The position numbers were made by a program, and so were the translations under genes. Shown piece after piece: positions 1 through 5,694 of a DNA stretch of 7,025 nt. The first letter of the stretch is position 1, and every line of letters starts with the position of its first letter. The notes beneath the pieces are model-generated. The model saw only the letters and a list, made by a program, of their open reading frames with translations, was not told where the DNA came from and did no database searches. The stretch covers positions 1-7,025 of the forward strand of contig DASSTJ010000083.1 of the NCBI GenBank assembly GCA_035707965.1, written 5' to 3'. The stretch is from DASSTJ01 sp035707965. Lineage in GTDB: Bacteria > Actinomycetota > Actinomycetes > Actinomycetales > Angustibacteraceae.

Positions 1-1179
1 ATCCAGGCGATCGAGGGCGTCCGCACCTCCGTGGTGCACCTCGCCGTCCCGCAGCGGGACGTCTTCCTCGACACCCAGGAGCAGTCCTCGGCGTCGGTGC
101 TCGTCGACACCCAGCCGGGTCGTGACCTCAGCCGCGAGCAGGTGCAGAGCATCGTGCACCTCGTCGCGTCCAGCATCCAGGGCATGCAGCCGGAGCAGGT
201 GACCGTCGTCGACGGGCAGGGGCAGCTGCTCTCCTCGCCGGACGCCGTCGGCGGTGTCGGCGGCGGTGGCGACAGCCGCGAGCAGATGACCGCCGAGTAC
301 GAGAGCCGGCAGGCGTCAGCGCTGCAGGCGGTGCTCGACAAGGTGCTCGGCCCTGGCCACGCCGTGGCGAGGGTGACGGCGCAGCTGCAGTTCGACAGCG
401 TCGACACGACCACCGAGCAGCTCACCGGCGACCCGAAGGCCCCGCCGATCGCCGAGACGACGACCACCGAGAAGTACACCGGTGGGGCGGGGGCGTCGGG
501 CGGCGTGCTCGGACCCGACAACATCGCCGTGCCGAACAACGGCGGCTCTGGCGGTGGCACCTACGACAAGAAGACCGAGACCCGCAACAACACGATCTCC
601 AAGGTCACCGAGAAGAAGAAGTCGGCGCCTGGCAGCGTCCTGAAGCAGTCGGTGGCCGTCGTCGTCGACTCCGCCGTCAAGGGTGTGCAGCTCCCCGAGC
701 TGCAGCAGATGGTCTCGACCGCGGCCGGTATCGACAGCACTCGAGGCGACACGATCTCGGTCACCAGCATGAGCTTCGACACCACCGCGTCCGCCAAGGC
801 CGCCAAGGAGATCAAGCAGGCGCAGGCCGCCCAGCAGCGGGCGCAGATCTTCGGCTACGCCAAGCAGGGCGCGATCGCGCTGGTGCTCCTGCTCGTCGCG
901 ATGCTCGCCTGGGTGACGCGGCGCAAGCGCCGTGCCGAGCGGCAGTCCGAGGCGTTCCTCGAGCTGGAGCGTGTGGAGCGCGCATCGGCCCTGGGGACGT
1001 CGACGCCGCCCGCGATCGAGTCCGCGGACGGCGCGCCGGCCATCGAGGGCGGGACGGCGCCGGGGTCCGCCCCGGCCGGCCAGATGCGCCGCAGGGACGA
1101 CCTGGTCGCGCTCGTCGAGCGCCAGCCCGACGAGGTCGCTGAGCTGCTGCGCGGCTGGCTCGCGGACCGGCGAGGCTGA
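1..1179 (+). CDS. fliF: Flagellar MS-ring protein FliF, 5'-truncated by the window edge
   Basis: FliF builds the MS ring in the cytoplasmic membrane, the base on which the rotor, export gate and rod assemble. The reading frame is open from base 1 (IQAIEGVRTSVVHLAVPQR is typical of the FliF periplasmic ring-building region), so the apparent ATG-like starts inside are not real starts. 392 residues are present; FliF is usually about 530-560, so the N-terminal membrane segment and first ring domain lie upstream. A Gly-rich linker (bases ~247-270) precedes the ring-building/beta-collar region (VLDKVLGPGHAVARVTAQLQFD, then a Thr/Gly/Asn-rich insertion). The second membrane segment lies near bases 868-915 and is followed by a basic stop-transfer cluster (TRRKRR). 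The 87-residue cytoplasmic tail has an Ala/Gly/Pro-rich linker and ends in the conserved FliG-binding helix (RRDDLVALVERQPDEVAELLRGWLAD, bases ~1087-1170). fliG follows after 2 bp. Identification is secure. Confidence 0.96.
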   Translation: MQAIEGVRTSVVHLAVPQRDVFLDTQEQSSASVLVDTQPGRDLSREQVQSIVHLVASSIQGMQPEQVTVVDGQGQLLSSPDAVGGVGGGGDSREQMTAEYESRQASALQAVLDKVLGPGHAVARVTAQLQFDSVDTTTEQLTGDPKAPPIAETTTTEKYTGGAGASGGVLGPDNIAVPNNGGSGGGTYDKKTETRNNTISKVTEKKKSAPGSVLKQSVAVVVDSAVKGVQLPELQQMVSTAAGIDSTRGDTISVTSMSFDTTASAKAAKEIKQAQAAQQRAQIFGYAKQGAIALVLLLVAMLAWVTRRKRRAERQSEAFLELERVERASALGTSTPPAIESADGAPAIEGGTAPGSAPAGQMRRRDDLVALVERQPDEVAELLRGWLADRRG

Positions 1180-1181
1180 GC

Positions 1182-2207
1182 ATGGCGACCATGGAGATGC
1201 GCCCCCAGGGCATGACCGGCGTGCAGAAGGCGGCCGTGCTCATCATGACGCTCGGTCGGGACCGCGCTGCGCCGGTGCTGGCGCGACTGCGCGAGGCGGA
1301 GGTCGAGGAGGTAGCCGCCGAGATCGTCCGTCTGCGCACCGTCACGCCCGAGACCGTGAACGACGTCGTCACGGAGTTCCAGGCGCTGCTCACCGCCGGC
1401 GGCGGCGTGTCCGGTGGCGGCATCGAGGTCGCCCACGAGCTGCTGGCGGCGTCGTTCGGGGCCGAGCACGCCGATGCCGTGCTCGACCGGCTGGCCGACG
1501 CGCACTCCACCCAACCCTTCGCCTTCCTCGCCGAGGCCGACCCTCGCACACTCGTCAGCTTCCTCACCGGCGAGCACCCGCAGGTCATCGCGCTCGTGCT
1601 GGCGCACCTGCGCCGCGAGCACTCCTCGCTGATCCTGTCGGCCCTTCCACCGGAGGTGCAGGTCGACGTCGCGCACCGCATCGGCGTCATGGAGCGCACC
1701 AACCAGGAGATGGAGCGCGTCGTCGCCGAGGTGCTGGAGCGCAAGACGTCGTCCGTCATCCAGCCCGGCCGGTCCGCTGCGGTCGGCGGTGTCGAGCCGC
1801 TGGTCGACCTCATCAACCGTGCCGACCCGGCAACCGAGCGCATCATCCTGGAGAGCCTGCAGGACAAGGACCCTGAGCTCGCCGAGGCCGTCCGGTCCAA
1901 GCTCTTCGTGTTCGCGGACATCACGTCGCTCGAGGACCGCGCCGTGCAGCTGGTGCTGCGGCAGGTCGAGACCGCGGACCTCGCTGTCGCCCTCAAGGGC
2001 GTCAGCGACGAGGTGCGCGAGAAGGTCATGAGCAACGTCTCCGAGCGTGCCAGCGAGAACCTGCAGGAGGAGATCTCCCTGCTCGGTCCCACGCGCGTGT
2101 CGGCGGTCGAGGAGGCCCGCGCCAAGGTCGTCCAGGTCATCCGCGCGCTCGAGGAGTCCGGTCAGATCGTGCTGCGACGGGGGGTCGAGGATGAGTTCGT
2201 GGACTGA
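1182..2207 (+). CDS. fliG: Flagellar motor switch protein FliG
   Basis: FliG links the MS ring to the C ring and interacts with the stator to generate torque and set rotation direction. The 341 residues match the usual family length (~330-345). The N-terminal domain (about 1-110, GVQKAAVLIMTLG) binds FliF. The middle domain (about 115-195) carries the EHPQ motif at residues 131-134. The C-terminal domain (about 205-335) has the hinge motif as LFVF at 241-244 rather than the common MFVF. By alignment from memory with E. coli FliG, the charged torque residues are kept: K272 (K264), R289 (R281), E296/E297 in place of D288/D289, and R305 (R297). Start choice: ATG 1182 has a GAGG six bases upstream (1172-1175); a second in-frame ATG at 1191 is less well spaced. 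The 3' end overlaps fliH by 17 bp. Confidence 0.97.
   Translation: MATMEMRPQGMTGVQKAAVLIMTLGRDRAAPVLARLREAEVEEVAAEIVRLRTVTPETVNDVVTEFQALLTAGGGVSGGGIEVAHELLAASFGAEHADAVLDRLADAHSTQPFAFLAEADPRTLVSFLTGEHPQVIALVLAHLRREHSSLILSALPPEVQVDVAHRIGVMERTNQEMERVVAEVLERKTSSVIQPGRSAAVGGVEPLVDLINRADPATERIILESLQDKDPELAEAVRSKLFVFADITSLEDRAVQLVLRQVETADLAVALKGVSDEVREKVMSNVSERASENLQEEISLLGPTRVSAVEEARAKVVQVIRALEESGQIVLRRGVEDEFVD
2179..2193 (+). promoter_or_regulatory. Ribosome binding site and start of fliH inside fliG
   Basis: A run of six G (2179-2184) lies six bases before ATG 2191, inside the last codons of fliG. It decides the fliH start: the frame is open further upstream, but no upstream start leads into FliH-like sequence. 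The 17-bp overlap suggests that fliH is translated by ribosomes finishing fliG. Confidence 0.6.
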
Positions 2208-2880
2208 GCTCGGTGCGCCCACCGACGTCCGGACGACGCACCAGTTCGCACCCCTGCGGCTCGGCGCCGGTCCGGTGCTCGTCGATGAGCACGAGGCCGC
2301 TCGGTCCGCGGGCTACGCCGAGGGCTGGGCGCACGGTCGGCGCGATGCGATCGCCGCCCAGGCTGACCTGCTGGCCGCGGGCCAGGAGGAGCGGCGCCGC
2401 CTCGAGCAGGCGCTGGCCGGTGAGACCCAGGCCGCCTGCGACGCGCTCGCGACCGCCGTCCGTCAGCTCTCCGCGACCACCGTCCCGGTGCTCGAGGACG
2501 CGGCGGACGTCGTCCTCGACGCCGCCGTGCGCCTCGCCGAGGCGGTCCTGGGCGCCGAGCTGCAGGTGCTGGACGACACCGCCACCCTGGCGCTGCGACG
2601 TGCCCTCGCCCCGTTGCCGGACGACGGCCGAGTGGTCGTCCGCATGAACCCGCAGGACCTCCAGGTCGTCCGCGCGGCAGGGGAGAACGCAGCAGACGCG
2701 GGGCAGGCGCAGCGCGTCGAGGGCCACGAGGTGGAGCTGGTCGCCGACCCCACGCTGCGTCGCGGCGAGGCCGTCGCCGACCAGGGCGCCGCCCGGGTCG
2801 ACGCGCGCCTCGGCGCTGCGCTGCGCCGCGCGATCGCCGCTGCCGGACTGCTGGTCGACGACCACGGGAGTGCGGCATGA
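2191..2880 (+). CDS. fliH: Flagellar export ATPase regulator FliH
   Basis: FliH is the peripheral stator of the flagellar type III ATPase; it dimerises, binds the FliI N-terminus and tethers the ATPase to the C ring and export gate. The frame extends upstream into fliG, but that part is Arg/Ser-rich out-of-frame sequence. ATG 2191, with a G-run (2179-2184) about 6 bases upstream, gives a 229-residue protein of normal FliH size. Supporting features are a GxxxGxxxG run (G41, G45, G49), characteristic of the FliH dimer helix, an Ala/Glu/Arg-rich helical middle (about 50-125), and a C-terminal domain resembling FliH/YscL and V/F-ATPase E subunits: VVVRMNPQDL near 148-157 and ELVADPTLRRGEAVAD...ARVDARL at 182-207. 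Trp4 may match the N-terminal Trp residues by which E. coli FliH contacts FlhA/FliN (inference). It overlaps fliG by 17 bp and fliI by 4 bp. Confidence 0.93.
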   Translation: MSSWTELGAPTDVRTTHQFAPLRLGAGPVLVDEHEAARSAGYAEGWAHGRRDAIAAQADLLAAGQEERRRLEQALAGETQAACDALATAVRQLSATTVPVLEDAADVVLDAAVRLAEAVLGAELQVLDDTATLALRRALAPLPDDGRVVVRMNPQDLQVVRAAGENAADAGQAQRVEGHEVELVADPTLRRGEAVADQGAARVDARLGAALRRAIAAAGLLVDDHGSAA

Positions 2881-4211
2881 CCGCGCTGCTGGGCGACCGG
2901 GTCGCCCTCGCCGTCCGCGCGGCGACACCCCGGATCACCGGACGGATCACCTCCGTGGTGGGGCTGGTCGTCGACGTCGAGGGTGTCGACGCCGCTGTCG
3001 GTGACGTCGTGCTGCTTGGCACCAGGACGGGGCTCGACGGCGTCCCCGCCGAGGTCGTCGGGGTCGAGCGGGGTCGCGCCCGGTGCATGCCGCTCGGTCC
3101 ACTGACCGGGCTGCGCGCAGGTGACCGGGTCGCCGGCGGCGGTGACGGCCTGCGCGTGCGCGTCGGCGCCGACCTTCTCGGTCGGGTGCTCGACGGGCTG
3201 GGACGTCCGACTGACGGCGGTGCGCCGCTCGTGGGCGAGAACGTGCCGGTCGACAACGACCCCCCGCACGCTCTCGCCCGTCAGCGCGTGAACCAGCCGC
3301 TGACGCTCGGTGTGCGTGCGCTCGACTGCCTCGTCACCGCGGGACGCGGTCAGCGCGTCGGGATCTTCGCCGGCTCGGGCGTCGGCAAGTCCAGCCTGCT
3401 GTCGATGATCGCCCGCGGCACCAGTGCCTCGGTCAGCGTGCTGGCCCTCGTCGGTGAGCGTGGCCGTGAGGTGCGCGAGTTCCTCGAGAACGACCTCGGC
3501 GCCGAGGGTCTCGCTCGTTCTGTCGTCGTCGTCGCGACGTCGGACGCGCCGCCGGTCGTGCGTCTGCGCGCCGCCTTCGTGGCGACCCGCGTCGCCGAGT
3601 GGTTCCGAGACCAGGGCCAGGACGTCCTGCTGATGATGGACAGCCTGACCCGCGTCGCCATGGCACAGCGCGAGATCGGCTTGTCGAGCGGCGAGCCCCC
3701 CACCACGCGCGGCTACCCGCCGTCCACGTTCGCCCTTCTGCCGCGGCTGCTCGAGCGGGCCGGCCCGGCTGAGCGCGGCACGATCACCGGCATCTACACC
3801 GTCCTCGTCGAGGGTGACGACCACAACGAGCCCATCGCCGACGCCGCGCGGTCGATCCTCGACGGCCACATCACCCTGGACCGCCGCCTTGCGACGTCCG
3901 GCCACTTCCCGTCGATCGACGTGCTCGAGTCCGTCAGTCGCGTCGTCGGGGCCGTCACCACGCCGGAGCAGCGGGCGCAGGCGTCCGTGCTCCGTCGGGT
4001 GCTGGCCGCGCACCGCGACGCGCGCGAGCTCATCGAGGTCGGCGCCTACGCTCCCGGCTCCAACTCGGACGTCGACGCCGCAGTGGCCCTCTGGCCCGCG
4101 GTGGACGCCTTCCTGCGGCAGCCGCTCGACGAGGTCCTGGGCGCGGACGAGGCGTGGGACCAGCTCGCGGCGCTGGCGAAGGCGCTCGTGCAGGCAGGGG
4201 CCCGCCCATGA
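2877..4211 (+). CDS. fliI: Flagellum-specific export ATPase FliI
   Basis: FliI is the hexameric ATPase of flagellar type III secretion, releasing substrates from chaperones and aiding their entry into the export gate. The 444 residues are close to the family norm (~435-460). The N-terminal beta-barrel domain (about 15-95) is followed by the F1-beta-like catalytic core: Walker A GSGVGKS at 166-172 (K171), the GERGREV motif with the probable catalytic Glu194, Walker B LLMMD at 251-255, and the signature DSLTRVAMAQREIGL...GEPPTTRGYPPS (255-283) that marks type III/flagellar ATPases. The core continues through GDDHNEPIADAARSILDGHI (313-332). The K171-E194 spacing of 23 equals that of Salmonella FliI (K188/E211). 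The C-terminal helical domain (about 360-440) is intact. ATG 2877 overlaps the fliH stop (ATGA) and is preceded by GGGAG at 2866-2870. The N-terminus is a little shorter than in enteric FliI. Confidence 0.98.
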   Translation: MTALLGDRVALAVRAATPRITGRITSVVGLVVDVEGVDAAVGDVVLLGTRTGLDGVPAEVVGVERGRARCMPLGPLTGLRAGDRVAGGGDGLRVRVGADLLGRVLDGLGRPTDGGAPLVGENVPVDNDPPHALARQRVNQPLTLGVRALDCLVTAGRGQRVGIFAGSGVGKSSLLSMIARGTSASVSVLALVGERGREVREFLENDLGAEGLARSVVVVATSDAPPVVRLRAAFVATRVAEWFRDQGQDVLLMMDSLTRVAMAQREIGLSSGEPPTTRGYPPSTFALLPRLLERAGPAERGTITGIYTVLVEGDDHNEPIADAARSILDGHITLDRRLATSGHFPSIDVLESVSRVVGAVTTPEQRAQASVLRRVLAAHRDARELIEVGAYAPGSNSDVDAAVALWPAVDAFLRQPLDEVLGADEAWDQLAALAKALVQAGARP

Positions 4212-4660
4212 GCGGCTTCAAGCTCGCCGGTCTGCTGCGGCTGCGCAACCGGCACGAGGAGGCGGCGCGCCGCTCCCTCGGCGAGGCACAGCTCGCGGCC
4301 CTGCAGGCGCAGGCCGCGGTGCGGGCCAGCGCCGAGCACGCGCACGAGGTCGCTGACCTCGACTCCGCCACCGCGCAGGCCTTCTTGGCCGCGCAGTGCG
4401 CGCGGGCAGCCGCGTTCGCGCAGCTCGCCGACTCGCACGAGGTGGAGCGGCAGTCAGCCGTCCGGCTCGACGAGGCGCGGGACAGCTGGCAGGCCGCCCG
4501 AAGCCGCGCGCGCGCCGTCGAGAAGCTGGCCGAGCAGCACGCCGCTCGCGAGGTGAAGGAGCAGGCCCGGCTGGAGCAGGTGGAGTCGGACGACCGCTCC
4601 GGAGCGAGAGTGGGCCGCCGCACCTCGGCGGCAGACGTCGAGGCGGGTGACCCGGCGTGA
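4208..4660 (+). CDS. fliJ: Flagellar export protein FliJ, coiled-coil stalk
   Basis: FliJ is the small coiled-coil protein that sits in the centre of the FliI hexamer, like the gamma subunit of F1, and touches FlhA. The start at ATG 4208 overlaps the fliI stop as ATGA and gives 150 residues, the usual FliJ size; an in-frame extension upstream would lie wholly inside fliI and is disfavoured. The N-terminus (FKLAGLLRLRNRHEEAARRSLGEAQ) matches the FliJ pattern of a short hydrophobic start, then R-x-R, then a long heptad-rich helix. Residues about 13-125 are almost all Ala/Glu/Arg/Gln/Leu, predicting a two-helix coiled coil, with no membrane segment. The last ~25 residues are Gly/Asp/Ser-rich and probably disordered. 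FliJ diverges strongly in sequence, so the call leans on position directly after fliI, length and coiled-coil composition. It overlaps the next gene by 4 bp (GTGA). Confidence 0.88.
   Translation: MSGFKLAGLLRLRNRHEEAARRSLGEAQLAALQAQAAVRASAEHAHEVADLDSATAQAFLAAQCARAAAFAQLADSHEVERQSAVRLDEARDSWQAARSRARAVEKLAEQHAAREVKEQARLEQVESDDRSGARVGRRTSAADVEAGDPA
4640..4660 (+). promoter_or_regulatory. GTGA stop/start overlap between fliJ and the hydrolase gene
   Basis: GTG at 4657 shares bases with the fliJ TGA (4658-4660). A purine-rich stretch precedes it: GAGG at 4640-4643 is rather far, and GGGTGA at 4645-4650 is better spaced. This is the only non-ATG start in the window and may give weaker, fliJ-dependent translation of the hydrolase (inference). 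Confidence 0.55.
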
Positions 4661-5694
4661 GCATCGACACGGTGGCCGCGCGGATCGCCGACATCCGGAC
4701 TACCATCGCCTCGCTGTCCGTGCAGCCTCCCTCGTCGCCGGCCACCAGCGCGAGCACCCTGGCAGCGCAGCAGCTGCTGAGCAGCTCACCCGACGACTTC
4801 GCGAGCCAGCTCGCCGCGCTCACCGGCGGCTCGACGTCCTCGGGCGGAACGACGGTCGCCGGTGCGAGGGACGGCGACGACGTCGTGGCCGACGCCAGGA
4901 AGTACCTGGGCATCCGCTACGTCTGGGGCGGCACCGACCCGAGCAAGGGACTCGACTGCTCGGGCCTCGTGCAGCGCGTCTTCGCCGACCTCGGTGTGAC
5001 CCTGCCCCGCACGGTCGCTGAGCAGAAGGACGTCGGGACGCCGGTGTCCTCGATGAAGCAGGCGAGACCCGGCGACCTGCTCGTGTTCGGCAGCCACCAC
5101 ATCGGCATCTACGTCGGCAACGGCAAGATGCTGCACGCTCCCAAGACCGGTGACGTCGTGAAGATCGCACCGGTCTACGACACGCCCACGCGCATTCGCC
5201 GGGTGCTGCCAGCCGGCGGCGGCGACGCGGTGCGGGGCGCGATGTCGGCCGAGGCGGCGCGCCCGGCCGCGCTCCGAGGCGCCAGCAGCTCGGTCGCCAG
5301 CAGCTCGGCTACGGGCAGCTCGTTCGACGGCCTCTTCGCCGCGGCGACCTCGCGCTACGGCCTGCCGCACGGCCTACTCAAGGCCGTCGCCCGCGCGGAG
5401 TCCGGTCTGGATCCGAACGCCCGCAGCCACGCCGGGGCCATCGGGCTCATGCAGCTCATGCCCGGCACCGCCCGCGAGCTCGGCGTCGATCCCACCAAGC
5501 CGGCGCAGGCGATCGACGGCGCCGCCCGGCTGCTGCGCCAGCACCTCAAGACGTTCGGCTCGGTGCCGCTCGCGCTCGCCGCGTACAACGCCGGCCCCGG
5601 CGCCGTCCGCAGGTACGACGGCATCCCGCCCTACTCCGAGACCCGCGCCTACGTGAAGCGGGTCACCGAGCTGATGACCGGAGGTTCGCGATGA
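4657..5694 (+). CDS. Two-domain peptidoglycan hydrolase: NlpC/P60 endopeptidase plus SLT lytic transglycosylase
   Basis: The 345-residue product should cut both peptidoglycan stems and glycan strands. Residues about 1-68 are a helix (VAARIADIRTTIASL) plus a Ser/Thr/Gln-rich linker. An NlpC/P60 domain spans about 72-185: YVWGGTDP...GLDCSGL gives the catalytic Cys101, HHIGIYVG gives His148 (or 147), and MLHAPKTG gives third-residue candidate His160. A Ser/Ala linker with a short repeat (about 190-222) joins an SLT domain (about 223-340): ARAESGLDP with catalytic Glu248, GAIGLMQLMPGTA (261-273), AYNAGPGAVRRYDG (309-322). All expected catalytic residues are present. The only in-frame start before the first domain that fits is GTG 4657, overlapping the fliJ stop. 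There is no hydrophobic N-terminal signal peptide or membrane segment. Lying between fliJ and fliK, it probably remodels the wall for the rod or hook, as FlgJ does in Proteobacteria (inference). A role in general cell-wall turnover is less likely given the tight coupling. Confidence 0.92.
   Translation: MSIDTVAARIADIRTTIASLSVQPPSSPATSASTLAAQQLLSSSPDDFASQLAALTGGSTSSGGTTVAGARDGDDVVADARKYLGIRYVWGGTDPSKGLDCSGLVQRVFADLGVTLPRTVAEQKDVGTPVSSMKQARPGDLLVFGSHHIGIYVGNGKMLHAPKTGDVVKIAPVYDTPTRIRRVLPAGGGDAVRGAMSAEAARPAALRGASSSVASSSATGSSFDGLFAAATSRYGLPHGLLKAVARAESGLDPNARSHAGAIGLMQLMPGTARELGVDPTKPAQAIDGAARLLRQHLKTFGSVPLALAAYNAGPGAVRRYDGIPPYSETRAYVKRVTELMTGGSR
5281..5322 (+). repeat. 15-bp tandem repeat in the interdomain linker of the hydrolase
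   Basis: Two adjacent in-frame 15-bp units (5281-5295 and 5296-5310) differ only in their last two bases and encode ASSSV-ASSSA; a degenerate third piece encodes TGSS. They form the flexible Ser/Ala linker between the NlpC/P60 and SLT domains. Confidence 0.8.
5680..5693 (+). promoter_or_regulatory. Strong Shine-Dalgarno and start of fliK
   Basis: GGAGG at 5680-5684 sits six bases before ATG 5691, the clearest ribosome binding site in the window. It fixes the fliK start even though the gene overlaps the hydrolase stop codon by 4 bp, and suggests that fliK can recruit ribosomes itself besides being coupled. Confidence 0.75.

Noticed and set aside
2047..2190. A longer fliH starting inside fliG at 2047
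   Set aside because: The extra 48 residues are Arg/Ser/Cys-rich out-of-frame fliG sequence; ATG 2191 has a G-rich ribosome binding site and gives normal FliH length.
812..2222. Two long open frames on the - strand (442 and 455 codons) opposite fliF/fliG
   Set aside because: They lie wholly opposite well-recognised genes. Their products are Arg/Ser/Ala-rich or compositionally odd without domain motifs, as expected from antisense frames in very high-GC coding DNA.
2463..4013. A 516-codon open frame on the - strand opposite fliH/fliI
   Set aside because: It mirrors the third-position GC bias of fliI. No recognisable family motif, and fliI is unambiguous on the + strand.
4154..4207. A longer fliJ starting at 4154
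   Set aside because: The added residues are Gly/Ala/Arg-rich out-of-frame fliI sequence; the ATGA overlap at 4208 matches the other junctions and yields the typical FliJ N-terminus.
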